Source: Leptidea sinapis (taxonomy: Eukaryota; Arthropoda; Insecta; Lepidoptera; Pieridae). From it: a stretch of 64,000 nt of DNA. Both the position numbers and the translations under genes were made by a program. This document shows, piece after piece, positions 34,808 through 46,415 of the stretch. Numbering within the stretch: the first letter of the stretch is position 1; the number at the start of each line of letters is the position of its first letter. The notes beneath the pieces were generated by a model. The model worked only from the letters and a program-made list of their open reading frames with translations. It was not told the origin of the DNA and ran no database searches. The DNA is taken from positions 12,710,001 through 12,774,000 of the forward strand of contig NC_066292.1 of assembly GCF_905404315.1 (NCBI RefSeq). The letters run 5' to 3'.

Positions 34808-36386
34808 CGCGAATGTTTTTATACTTTCGCCCTATATCGGTGAGGGCACGGAATATTTTGCCGTTGTCTGCCATAACTTGCAGGAGCGACGGCGGGTCGT
34901 CCCGGACAGCATCGAGCCTGCTGGCCAGGGCTGTGATTTCATCAATGTCGAACAGCTCTGACAGTTCGAACATGAAGGCAAAGTTGCTGCCGCCTTTGTT
35001 ACCTGTTGCCGCGGACGCGGGCGCCGGTGGCCTAGGTCGCGGGACCGACGCCGCCGGGCGGGACGCTAGCGGTGGCCGGAGGGGCGCGGGGGCCGTGGTA
35101 GGCGCTGGTGCTGTCTCCTTGATAGGAGACTTTTCCCAGGCGTTCGTCTTGGGCGGTGGGGCCGGAATGAAGGCCTCTGGCTTCTTGTTCGGCCCCTGGG
35201 CCTGACGCAGCCTAGGCGGACCCTTGCGCTTCGGTTTGGGTGCCTTGGGACACCCGCGGTAGTTTGCAGGGTGTCCTTCGGCACCACAGAGCATGCATGC
35301 CGGAGGCTCCACGCACACTGTAGGGCGGGTGCACTCAGGAGTTCCATGGTTGCCAAGACACTTGACGCAGCGAGGTTTCTCCTCGCAGTTGCGGGCAGAG
35401 TGGCCGTATAACTGGCAGCGATGGCACTGCCCTGGACCGCCGCTTTTGTGCGGAGCCTCCACTTTGATGCCGTGTAGAGAGCACACGGCCTTCAGATTGA
35501 ATATCGCCTTGCCCTCCTTAGTGAGGTCGAGAACGACCAGCACCAGGTTCAGCGGCGACCTATCAATTCGTTTGTGCATGCGATGGACTTCATTCACAGG
35601 GTAGCACTGCTCTTTGAGGTCAGCGTGGATCTCTTTAATGTCGAGTTCCTTTGGGATGTTCCTAAGAACGACCCGCAGTTTTTTGACCTCAGGGAAGGCG
35701 TACGTGTGGAAGCCAACACGTAGCTCCCTGAGTATAGATGTTAAAGAGCGGTGGTCCGCAATTGTCTTCAGCTCTATCTTAATAGAGCTGGTATAGGCCT
35801 TGGCCGTGTATCGAAGCGATGAGGGTATCGCTCTGGGTACTGCAAGTCACTGGGCCCTGTCGCTTATGAAAAGAGGCGGGAGCCGCACAGCTTGCGGATG
35901 GTCGCGCGGAGCGCGTTTTGCGGTCGGCGGGGAGGAAGGAGTTCTAGACGCTTCCTTTGTCCGCTTCTTTTTACGGCTCACGGTGGTGAAGCTATCCGTG
36001 TCTGACGCGACACTCTCTGCTCACGACGGAAGAGCGCTATCCGGCTGGGCCGGTGAAGCACTGGAGGCCTGAGGGGCTTCCGTGCGGTCGAGAGTACCTA
36101 CCGGGACCTTAGGGGTCGCCTGGGCGTTAAAATATGCCTGTAGAACAGGCGGAGGAGCTGACCTTAAAATCACTTTCCTCGGTTTAACCGAGGCCGCGGA
36201 GCTCGCGTCAGAAATGCTTCCGACTTCCATTTCCGATTCGTCATCCGATGACTTATCGGATGCCGAGGCGTAATTTTTGGTTTTGGTGGCAACTGCCACC
36301 TTATTTATCTGATCCGCTATGAGCGGTGCCAGCTGAGCCATGAGGGCCTTGAGGGAACCCTCGTCAAGAACCATTGGTGAAGCCAT
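34800..36386 (-). pseudogene. Jockey-L ORF1, minus copy
   Basis: Starts MASPMVLDEGSLKALMAQL, is open to 36021, is broken between about 36020 and 35598, and is open again from 35597 to 34800. The second part holds the full zinc-knuckle set: GPGQCHRCQLYGHSARNC, CVKCLGNHGTPEC, CMLCGAEGHPANYRGC. It ends in FRALTDIGRKYKNIRDA and overlaps the ORF2 start by 8 bases. Confidence 0.85.
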
Positions 36387-36521
36387 GGTTCATATAATGT
36401 TGGTTTATGTTAATTTAAAGGTAACAACCCCCGCTGCCCGAGTCAGGCAGAGGGGGAATATAATGATTAAGTGGACAACTATAGTTGAGTTGGACACTTG
36501 TACATTAATAAAATAATATAG

Positions 36522-37444
36522 GCAAACGCGCAAACTTGAGTCTTCTGGGGGTAAAATTGGACAAGGTTCAATTTACCCCATTCCGCGACCTTCTCAAGAG
36601 AGGACTCGACAGAACACAGAAGTTTCTCCCGGCACTGGTCGATGATTTCCCGAGAGAGACCTGCATGGCCCGTGTATACGGAATCACCAGTGCTGTCGTC
36701 TGCATAGGAATGAATGTTGGAGGTGTCTAAAATATCATTGAAATGCAGAAGAAACAGCGTGGGAGATAGCACACAGCCTTGGGGCACTCCATTCACGGGC
36801 TTCGGGTTCGAGCAATATCCGTCGACAACGACCTGTATGCTGCGCCTAGTGAGGAAGCTGGAGGTCCACTTGCACAAGGTCTCGGGAAGCCCAAATGATG
36901 GAAGTTTAGAGAGGAGCGCCTTGTGCCATACACGATCAAAGGCCTTCGCTATATCCAGGCTAACTGCCAGGCCATCCCCCTTGCTTTGAATAGCCGCAGC
37001 CCATCTATGTGTTAGGTATACCAGAAGATCACCTGCCGACCGACCATCGCGAAACCCGTAACGTCGGTTGTTGATCAACTGGTGACCCTTTAGGTATACC
37101 AAGAGCTAATTATGCTCTCCATAATTTTGGAGAGCAGGGAGGTAATAGCAATAGGCCTGTTGTTTGCCGGATCCGAACTGTCTCCTTTTTTTTGGATCGG
37201 AATGACAAGGGCTGACTTCCATGAGTCAGGGACTACGCCTTTAGAATAAGAGTGCCGGAATAAACGCGTTAGCACCGGCGTCAACTCAGGGGCACACGTT
37301 CTAAGCACGATTGGAGAAATGCCATCCGGCCCGCTCGACTTCCTGACGTCCAACGACAACAGAGCTCTCCTAACAGTTTTCTGTCTGTCACCGCGGGATG
37401 GTCGGCGGTGTTTTTCCGTTGTCGTCAAGAATCGAGTTGGAGCT
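36522..37444 (-). mobile_element. LINE-P RT fragment inserted in Jockey-L 5' UTR, 9-bp duplication
   Basis: ATAATATAG flanks it at 36513-36521 and 37445-37453, and the plus Jockey-L copy (about 13540-13590) shows the uninterrupted site. The minus-strand codons run from LTTTEKHRRPS through KSSGPDGISPIVLRTCAP, IAKAFDRVWHK, GVPQGCVLSPTLF and SYADDSTGD to NLVQFYPQKTQVCAF. It ends there: no C-terminus, no 3' UTR and no poly-A. The palm is complete but there are small frame lesions (about 37090, 36780). Confidence 0.88.
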
Positions 37445-38196
37445 ATAATATAGCAAAATTTAAAGAAATTAATAATGGTAATTAAGCCTAAGACTTAGCT
37501 ATACTCGATGTAAACTGGCTGGGCCGGAACCCCGATGCACGCTGTGCAGGCCCCCGCGGAGAAGACACACACGGCACGAACTGCAACTCACAAACATACA
37601 CGATTAGCGTGCAGAATCGCGAAACACAGCACAGGTGCTAACTAACACGATCGTAAACCGGGTAATTAACACTGATAATAACTAAGCTTCGTTCTGCGAA
37701 GGAACGTAGCAGATGCGAGACTCAAAGAGTCCCGAACAATAGCGCGTGATAACAATAGCTAGCCCAGGTGGCCTGAGCAGATAGTGCGATAACGCAGGTA
37801 ATAAGTATTCGAAGGAGGACAGGTAACGCGGCACGTGTGCTCGCGTTGCCTGCCTGAATCGAACTGTCATTGACATCGTATGATCGAGCTTCGACGCGAG
37901 TTTACACAAACTGCGATAGCATTAGTTTTAGAGCGTGATAGAACACATAATATTATTCTCAAATCTTATTGAATGAAACGTTTTACTATTGGTTAAAATG
38001 TAAGCTCTAGTATTGGTGTGTATTTTCTGAACTCGTAAATATTTTTAAGTAACGATTGTAATTGGGTAACTAGTTTTAAGGATTTTGTTTATATATCGTG
38101 TAACTCTTAATAAATCATATCTTCCATATATCTTCCACATATTCCACACAGTCAAGCAGTTGTTTTATTTAATCGCCAAACGCTCAGTCTCTAAAG

Positions 38197-38210
38197 TGGT
38201 GATCCCGAAC
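38197..38210 (+). promoter_or_regulatory. Gypsy primer-binding site
   Basis: TGGTGATCCCGAAC starts two bases after the 5' LTR. TGG pairs with the CCA end of a tRNA. I cannot name the tRNA from sequence alone. Confidence 0.6.
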
Positions 38211-39220
38211 AAGAACACCGACGGAAGGAACCCGAACAAGAACACCGACGGAAGGAACCCGAACAAGAACGCCGACGGAAGGAAGACAGATCAGAATACA
38301 CCGAACCTCTGCCCGGCTACACATCGAAGAACAGCTTCACCAGCTCGCCGAAACGACGAATTCCTGTTCGACGAATCTCTGCTCGAGGAATATCAACCCG
38401 ACGAAGAAATGGAAGACACAAACCAGGCTCAGCCACTCCCAGCGCCCACCACGACAGAAATCTCCACCATTTCACTATCGATGCGCATACCACCATTTTG
38501 GCGGGAAAATCCGCGATTGTGGTATCACAGCTTTGAAGCCGCCACCGATGATCTCAAGAGGAGTCAAGCCCAGCTGACACAGATGGTGCTCGTCCAATTA
38601 GAAAAGGCTGTCATCGAACAAATCTCCGACATCCTATTTAATATACCGAGAGATAAACAATATTCAGCAATCAAGGAACGTCTCATATCGGTGTATGAAG
38701 AATCCGACAGCTGCAAGTTCCAGAAGCTACTCGCCGAGATGGAGCTTGGAGACCAGAAGCCTTCACAGCTACTGCGATGCATGCGTAACCTTGCAAGATA
38801 CAAGGTTACCGACTCCACCCTCCGTGCTCGCCGTCAGCGAGTCATTCAGCGCGAAGTCCACGCTGGAGTAACTAGCGTTGCTTGCTGACACGATGATGGA
38901 GCAAATCCAGGAGGTAGCAGCCGTCTCCAGCCAGCCACCAGCCGACTCCAACCAGCCACCAGCCGTCTCCAGCCAGCCACCAGCATCAGGTTCAGAATCA
39001 TCGACGTTAAATCAGGTAGATCACACACAATTCCTTATTAACGAGATACGAAAACTATCACTAGAAGTCACCGAACTCAAGTCAAGGCCATCTCAACACT
39101 ATCATCGCCACCGATTTCGCTCGTCATCTCGAAATAGAACTTCGTCACAACACTGTTCCCGCACACTCAATAGCTCACCAACACTTTACTGCTATTACCA
39201 TCGCTGATTTGGTAGTGAAG
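38211..39220 (+). pseudogene. Gypsy gag, with internal deletion and frameshift
   Basis: Preceded by three 27-bp units (NPNKNTDGR repeats, about 38207-38285). The core reads IPPFWRENPRLWYHSFEAA, IPRDKQYSAIKERLISVYEE and KPSQLLRCMRNLA, the usual matrix/capsid-like segment of insect gypsy gags. At about 38825 coding jumps to AVSESFSAKSTLE in another frame with roughly 12-16 residues missing, then TAA, then LADTMMEQIQEV. The C-terminal SQPPA repeats and a His/Arg-rich tail follow. The real start codon is not clear; ATG 38408 is one candidate. Confidence 0.75.
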
Positions 39221-39227
39221 CACGACG

Positions 39228-42200
39228 TTGTACTACGCCCTGCAGCTTCAAGAAAGAGACATCGGGAAACTAGAACGGACGTTAGCTGCGGCGGAACCCG
39301 GCGCCCTTCACACTTCATACCGCCTTTTTGTCACAGACAAGAAAACAAATATGTCATTCTTAGTAGATACCGGTGCTAATATATCCGTCCTACCAAGAAA
39401 ACCAGGCCTGAAAGCAACGCCTCTACCATTTAAATTGTACGCTGCAAACAACACAACAATTTCAACTAATGGTGAGAAAACATTAGAACTCGATCTCAAC
39501 CTCCGTCGACCATACAAGTGGAAGTTTATTGTAGCTGACGTCACGAAACCAATATTAGGTGCCGATTTTCTCAACCACCATCAACTTATCGTAGACTTAA
39601 AAAATCCAAGATTAATTGATGCCGTCACAAGTCTTACAATTAACGCGCCAATAATGTCAACGACCTCACCCACAATACGAAGTATCGATATACAGGCCCC
39701 GTACCACGCGATACTCGCCGAATTCCCCGGTACCACGAGATTAACATCGATGCAATTATCGCCAAAAATTAACGTGGAACATTATATAGAAACACAAGGA
39801 CCTCCATTACATTGCCGTGCTCGTCCCATTCCACCTCATCGTTATGAAATAGTGAAGAAAGATTTCGAAAACATGATGCAACAAGGACTCTGCAGACCGA
39901 GTAAAAGTCCATGGTCTTCACCACTCCATATAGTACCTAAGAAGAATGGCGATATACGGGTATGCGGTGATTATAGACGATTGAACAGCATAACCAAACC
40001 CGATCGTTATCCAGTTCCGAGAGTCAAGGACTTCACCCATCATCTGTCTGGCAAAACAATATTCTCCACAATCGACCTCAACCGCGCTTACCAACAATTG
40101 AAGACCAGGGAACAGGACATAGGGAAAACAGCTATCATCACACCAATGGGTTAATTCGAATTTCCTCGCATGTGTCCTGGTCTGAAGAATGCGGGACACA
40201 CATTTCAGCGATTTATTCACGAAGTGCTCCGTGGATTAGACTACGTTTTCCCATTCATCGACGATTTGCTCATAGCCTCAGCAAACGAGACTGAGCATCG
40301 CGATCACCTAAGAACAGTTCTTAGAAGATTGGAAGAAAACGGTATCACTATCAACCCCGCGAAGTGTAACTTAGGCAAAACGGAAGTCAAATTTCTTGGA
40401 TACATCGTATCAAAAAACGGTATACAGCCACCAGAAGAGAAGATTAAAGCCATTACCGAATATTCAAAACCGAAAACTATAGAAGGTTTAAGACAATTTC
40501 TAGGCATGTTAAATTTCTATCGTGACCACATACCGAATGCCGCATCAATACAAGCTCCGCTAAACGCTTACATACACCATGTCAAGAAACGTGATAAAAC
40601 AATAATTGAATGGACCGACGAAGCATCACAATCATTTGAAGAGTGCAAGAATAGTATATCCAAATCTACCTTACTCGCTCACCCATCACATGATGCCCCT
40701 ATCGCAATATTCTGCGATGCGTCTGATAATGCAGCACGTGCAGTCCTACAACAATACATCGAAAATAATTGGCAACCACACGGTTACTTCTCAAAGAAAT
40801 TCTCAGAGGCGGAGAAGAAATACTCAGCGTATGACAGAGAACTCTCAGCCGTCTATAAGTCAGTGAAACATTTCCGTAAGATGTTTGAAGGACGTGAATT
40901 AATTATATTCACAGACCACAAACCTCTCACATTCGCTATGAATAAAACACATACTGCAAACGAAACGCCACGCCGAACGCGCCAATTATTATTCATCAGT
41001 GAATTCACAACCGATATTCGACACATCAGTGGAAAAAACAATATTATTGCCGACGCATTAAGTCGAATAGAAACAATAACAGTGTCACCTACGATCGACT
41101 ACAGCGAATTATCAATCGCACAAGAGAGAGACAGCAGCATAACACAACTCATTCCACAACCAAACTTAACCTTCAAGAAAATAAATGTACCTAACACGAA
41201 CCTAGAATTATATTGCGAAACATCAATACGTCATATACGTCCTTATATACCTACAGAATTCCGCAAACAAATTTTTAATAGTGTACATAATATTACTCAC
41301 CCAGGAATACGAACATCACGTAAATTAATATCTAAAAAATTCTTTTGGCCATCAATGAATATCGACATCGGGAAGTGGAGTAAAACTTGAATAAATTGTC
41401 AGAAAAGTAAAATACAACGCCACACAGTCAGCAAAATTCAATGTTTTGACGCAAGCGATCGTTTTCAGCATATACACATAGATATTGTTTGACCTCTACC
41501 TACCTCTGCTCAAGGACATCGTTATCTGATAACAATGATCGACAGACATACTGGTTGGCCTGAGGCAATCCCTAGCGACAATATTACAGCCGAGACAATT
41601 ACAGATAGCATATACAATCACTGGATCTCAAGATTTGGATGCCCAGCGACACTAACAAGCGATCAAGGTCGACAATTCGAAAGCTCTCTGTTTACCAACC
41701 TCATGAAAACTATTGGAGTTAAACGGATACGAAGTACTAGCTATAACCCAAAGAGTAACGGAAAGGTAGAACGCTTTCATCGTTGCTTGAAGACAGCCCT
41801 TCGTTCAATGTTAACGAACACCTGTGCATGGCTCAATGAACTACCAACCGTATTATTAGGCCTGCGCGCAGTTCTACGATCGGACACAGGCGTTAGCGCC
41901 GCCGAACTAACATACGGCTATAACCTTCGTCTACCAAGTGATTTCTTCGACATAAACACACAAACATCATCTACCTCATTGGATCATACCTACGTTGATA
42001 AATTACGTACCCATATCGCAGCTAATAAACCACACTCACCTGCTTCACATCGTAATAACAAACACATATTTGTTCATCAAGACTTACATACATGCAGTCA
42101 TGTGTTTATTAGAATAGATTCAGTAAAACCACCATTACAAACACCATATGAAGGACCGTATCGTGTTATCAAACGAAGCGGTAAAGTTTATACCATTCAG

Positions 42201-42461
42201 TTACTAGGTCGACAAACAAACATATCGATCGACTGTTTAAAACCTGCATATTTATTAAATGAAACTGGAGAAAATAATACATTATATTCATTACCTTTAC
42301 CTGTACAAGTTACCCAAAACCTTACCGATACCATACCTAATAAACATACCACCAATACCCAAAATACCACGTTACCGGACCCTACGAACAACTTGACGTC
42401 CCAGCCTATCAAAATGTCAAGGACAGGCCGACACATCAAGTTGCCGGTGCGTTTCACTTGA
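39228..42461 (+). pseudogene. Gypsy pol (protease, RT, RNase H, integrase), three in-frame stops
   Basis: One frame throughout. Protease FLVDTGANISVLP (39358-39396); RT with HIVPKKNGDIRVCGDYRRLN and FIDDLLIAS (40255-40281); RNase H with FCDASDNAARAVLQQY and IIFTDHKPLTFAM; integrase with the HH of HNITHPGIRTSRK, a damaged C-x2-C, IDRHTGWPEAIP, TSDQGRQFESS and NGKVERFHR (DDE), and a GPYRVI domain. Stops: TAA 40152-40154 (Leu to stop in the FEFPRM box), TGA 41388-41390 (first zinc Cys) and TGA 41490-41492 (Gly). Ends RTGRHIKLPVRFT. Confidence 0.92.
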
Positions 42462-42469
42462 AGGGGACT
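42460..42469 (+). promoter_or_regulatory. Gypsy polypurine tract
   Basis: GAAGGGGACT lies two bases before the 3' LTR and directly after the pol stop, the expected place and composition for plus-strand priming. Confidence 0.7.
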
Positions 42470-42681
42470 CCTGTAGCTGTACCTACAACCAATAATATCA
42501 ATTAATACAAATGTCTAATACCTAACTTGTAACGTAGCATTATAGATCGTAGAAATAGTAATCGTGCATAATAACTGTAATAAGCATATGCCGAAAGATT
42601 CGTTCTGACAAGAACATTTTATTTTATATAACGTAATATTAGCTCTGACAAGAACATTTTATTTTATATAACGTAATAATA

Positions 42682-42717
42682 CTGCCGTCAATAGCATAAA
42701 CACAGTCAGTCGGGTTT
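42682..42717 (+). repeat. Left terminal inverted repeat of the DNA transposon
   Basis: It pairs with 47328-47363, with two mismatches in the first 30 bases. After GTCGGGTTT the two ends diverge. Confidence 0.85.
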
Positions 42718-42860
42718 TCGCCAAAAAAGAGTTATATATACAGCCGCAATCACGAAAATGAGGTCTACATTTGTGTCTTATCCATTCTTTTGTATCTCTC
42801 TTTAAACCAAAGTTAAAAATTTAAAATTAACAGTAAGTCAAGATTTTTTTTAATAATACA

Positions 42861-43322
42861 TAGCATAATTACAGTATATATACTTACTGCAGAGGTTTTT
42901 CTGAGAGTTACTCGGCGAAAATACAGTATGGCATCTATACTGCTAGTATGTTATGTCACTTACTATATAGAAATTGGATATGAGCCTAGCAAATAAGCAG
43001 TAAGGAGATATACTGTTTGTATGCTTAGCAGTATTTGAATATTTATAAATTGATTAATTAGTCTTAAAAGCAGTATATGGCGATACTGTAATCTTGCTTA
43101 GTAGATGTTATAAGCATTTCCTTTAGGTTCCTTATAATAAAGACAGTAAGATACGATACTGCATTTATCTTACATAACGTGACCGGATCATACAATAGGT
43201 TCCTTATTATACTGTAAGCATGTAGCTATACTGTATTCATGTTAAGACATCAGTTAATAGCGATAATGATCAGTGTCTTTACCATGAAAGCAGTAAAGTA
43301 GCTATACTGTGCTTATGCTTAG
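42861..43322. promoter_or_regulatory. Array of TIR-like motifs (candidate transposase-binding sites)
   Basis: Degenerate copies of TACTGTNTTTATGCTTAG occur at 43011-43030, 43084-43101, 43157-43174, 43210-43225, 43229-43246 and 43305-43322. The opposite orientation (TAGCATAANNACAGTAAG) occurs at 42861-42876, 42987-43004 and 43131-43150. One well-preserved copy is near the right end (47102-47120). Confidence 0.7.
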
Positions 43323-43507
43323 GAAGAAAATACACATAAAAAGCTCTAATCTTATTATAAGAACAGTAGGTATGTATTTTTACTACAAATTTTAATTGCT
43401 GCGAGAATATAATGCTACGTCTTAATTACACTGCAATAAAGTTAACTTCACTGTAAACTTGATATTAAGTAATTGTAATAACTTATTAAAGTACGTTTAA
43501 TAATAAA

Positions 43508-43883
43508 ATTTGCGCGGGGTACGGGAGACCGGCGCGGTGTGCGTCTGTGTGCGGAGAGAGGGGTGCGTGCAATTGCATACCGACTACCGTCATACAGCGC
43601 CGGAGCAGACAGTCGCTGCTTAGTTTTAGTGTTAGATGCACGCCCGATTGCCACTGCATTGGCACGAAAACATAAGAATAATTTAGTAGATAAGTTCCAA
43701 GTATTCACCAGCTGTGCTCCACACTACCAGCTTCACGCATGTAATTGGCGTCCTCGTTTTACAAGACTTAAACTAATTAATAAAGTTCAAGGTAAGTGCA
43801 TAATATCGGTTACACCTTAAATATTTCGATCTTCGATCGAAAGCAACCTGTAACCGAATTATTTATATTGTTTCAGCTTAACG
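43508..43883 (+). other. Transposon 5' UTR: GC-richer exon and 85-bp intron
   Basis: From about 43508 base composition becomes GC-richer than its surroundings. A GT-AG intron fits at 43792-43876 (CAAG|GTAAGT donor, TATTGTTTCAG acceptor), placing the exon junction 7 bases before ATG 43884. A promoter probably lies near 43480-43520, but I see no clear core motif. Confidence 0.6.
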
Positions 43884-46415
43884 ATGAGTTCTCGGCGAGA
43901 TCTTATCATGTCTAGAGTGCGAGAAGTGGTGGAAGATTGTCAGTTTTCAGAAACTTCACCTAATTTACAATGCAATGAGGTAATGCCGATGTCACCAGAT
44001 AATACTAGCACTTCATTTGTAGAGAATTCAGATATTTCTGAGAGTGAGTTTCGAAATGAAAGTTTTTTGAAATTATGTCGCAAAAAGGCCATCGAAGTCG
44101 AACCCATACGTGAAACTCTCAATATTATTGAAAGATCCATCACACCTTTTTCATTAAATAAAAGAATTGCTCCTGATATGACATATGAAATACGTATTTC
44201 ACCACGAAAATCATGTAAACCATCAGTTTCACAATCCATGGTCAATTTTTCTGATAATGATGATGTTGACAATTTGCCCAAAGATTTTGATTCAGACGAT
44301 AGTGTGAAAGATAAAAACTATTGCATTACCGAAGAACTGAACAGTTATACTGATTTAGATACTTCTATTGAAGAAAACATAATGAAGAAACGAAAAACTG
44401 TTAAAAAAATAAGAAAGATACAGAATCGAAATAATAGTGATGAAGCTGAAATAAATATTCTAGATTATGAAGTTTTAATAAATGATCGAATAAATATTCA
44501 TGAAGATATTGTTGAAATAGATACAGTTACAAGTGGTCTACAACAATTTATTGCCGTAGAGAAAACCGTCCAAGAAGCAGACAGTAAAATAACAGATAAC
44601 GAAGAAGGGCAAGCTACAATAATAATTCAAAACAAAGATACAGTGAATGAAGCTGAAAAGAATATTATGACTAAGAAAGGAACTTTACGTAAAAGGAAAA
44701 TAATAAAAGAAACTCCTGCAAAAAGACAAGAAAAGAAAAAGAATGACATGATAAAAAATCTTTCTCTGAAGGAACCCTGTAAACCAATATGTAAGAAGCC
44801 CTGCACCGTAAAAATAAATTTAGAAGAACGTCAGTTGATTCATTCAAGGTACTCGGGCCTCGACATAGTAGGAAAGAGCATGTTCATCAAAAGTAATGTC
44901 AGCGTAGTGAAGATTAAATCTAGAAAAAATATAAACAAAGACCCAAAACGAAAACTAACTTTTAATTACTTTCTTACCATACCTGACCATCAACAATCAG
45001 TGCAGGTATGCAAGACGTTTTTTTTTATCAACATTAGGCTACAATAATAAAAATGACGCATTCGTTTATCGAGTTCTTCATGCAAGTCAAGAAGACGACT
45101 TTAAGGACAAACGCGGACACTATGATAGGACAAAACCCAAATAACTTCCCACATAATGACGTACAACCCTGCTATATCTCACTACCGTCGTGAACATGCC
45201 CCACGTCGTTTGTATTTACCCAGTGATATAACTATTACAATGATGCATACTGATTTTAACAAATTATATCCAGACCTTGCTTGCTCTAATGAAGTTTACC
45301 GAAGAGTCGTAAAGAACCTTAACATTTCCTTCGCCGTGCTGGGCAATGAAGAGTGCGAACTTTGTGCTGTGTACAACGTACATTCTTGCGAATTTAACAA
45401 AGCTTATAATACAACTTGTGCTACATGTAACAATCATGTCCAACATCGCCAACGCCATACAGACAGTAGGAAGGCATACAAATTAGACAAGAAAAACCTA
45501 GAAGAAGATAAAGATAATGACATAATTTACGCATGTGTAGATCTCCAAAAGGTGGTAATGCTACCTCGCATGGACAGTTACAAAGTAGCAATTTTCTGCC
45601 CGCGCATTATTGCATTTAATGAGACTTTTGCTCCTTTAGGTAAATTTACAAAACAAAATTCTCCTTTCGCTGTTTTATGGCACGAAGCCATTTCAGGCCG
45701 AAATGTCCATGACATTGTTTCAACATTAACAGTTTATTTCCTACACCATCGGAACAAAACTGATTTTGTGATTTGGGCGGACAACTGTTCGTCACAGTAT
45801 AAGAACTGGACACTATTTACTTTTCTTGTCAATGTTGTCAACAGTGATTTAATTGAAGCTCGTTCTATTACTTTAAAGTATCTAGAACCAGTACATACTT
45901 TTAATTCAGCTGACAGCTTCCATTACCAAGTTGAGCAATCACTTAAAAGAAGGAAAAATGTTTGCGACTATAATGACTATGTTGAAGCCGTTCGATCCTC
46001 TAACTCGGGAATTAATATCTCAAAGTTAATGGATTTCCGTGATTTTTTACAAATTTTGTGACTCTCATTCAGAGCAAAAAATGCGTGCCATGAAAGACCT
46101 ATATTAAGAATTTCACTGTTGTTAAAGTTATCCGTGGAGAGTATAACTTGTTTTATAAAAAATCTCACGCTGATGAGGAATTCAGAAGTTTAAACTTTTT
46201 ACAATATAAAATTTTAAAAAAGCAAACGATTTCCTTGTGCTGAACAGAGAAGTTCACTAAGAGCTATCGCCTCTTCACGAAAAGAGAAAATAGTCAAAGA
46301 TCTCGTTCCCTTGATGTTACCCAGCCGACGGCAATTCTGGTTCGACTTGCCAGTTGACAATGCATCCTTAGTCCTTTCCGAAGAATTTGAAGATGTTTCA
46401 TGTTTACCAAAATAA
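43884..46415 (+). pseudogene. DUF7869-like putative transposase, frameshifted
   Basis: Segment 1 (43884-45047): acidic N-terminus, two basic patches (KKRKTVKKIRKIQ, TLRKRKIIKETPAKRQEKKK), then CKPICKKPCTVKINLEERQ. In the track T9 at 45018-45026 one extra T shifts the frame; coding goes on as LGYNNKNDAFVYRVLHAS. Segment 2 (45156-46061): YNPAISHYRREHAP, SDITITMMHTDF, CELC...CATC cysteines, ACVDLQKVVMLPRM, FVIWADNCSSQYKNWTLF, YLEPVHTFNSADSFHYQVE. Segment 3: an extra T at about 46054, then DSHSEQKMRAMKDLY, KNFTVVKVIRGEYNLFY, EKIVKDLVPLMLPSRR and stop at 46413. The layout resembles the large insect protein group I know as DUF7869. The Asp residues of VDLQ and WADN suggest an RNase H-fold enzyme, which is inference. 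Confidence 0.75.

Larger units (their letters stand above)
31326..37866 (-). mobile_element. Jockey-L, inverted near-complete copy inside the gypsy 5' LTR
   Basis: The reverse complement of 13141-18730 in layout: 5' UTR 36387-37866 (with a LINE-P fragment at 36522-37444), ORF1 34800-36386, ORF2 about 32083-34807, 3' UTR 31343-32080, and a poly-A seen as T-run 31330-31342. Target duplication TCATTGA on both sides. It keeps the zinc-knuckle cysteines and a ribosome-hop-like ORF overlap (ATGCCTAA), but has more disabling changes in ORF2 than the plus copy. Confidence 0.9.
30855..38195 (+). repeat. Gypsy 5' LTR (interrupted 31326-37866 by Jockey-L)
   Basis: Starts TGTAGCTGTACC, ends CAGTCTCTAAA. 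It carries 40-bp tandem units from 30987 (TCTGACAAGAAC...AATATTAGC), two units and a partial third. The Jockey-L target duplication TCATTGA lies at 31319-31325 and 37867-37873. A 7-8 bp block (near 31306-31313) is absent from the 3' LTR. Confidence 0.88.

Noticed and set aside
38207..38285. CRISPR-like direct repeats
   Set aside because: Three immediately adjacent 27-bp units with no spacers in a retrotransposon leader.
42461..42472. An env-like gene after gypsy pol
   Set aside because: The pol stop is directly followed by the polypurine tract and LTR; there is no room for env.
43884..45047. Separate regulatory protein gene upstream of the putative transposase
   Set aside because: The frame after one extra T at 45018-45026 continues smoothly into the same protein, so it is the N-terminus of one gene.
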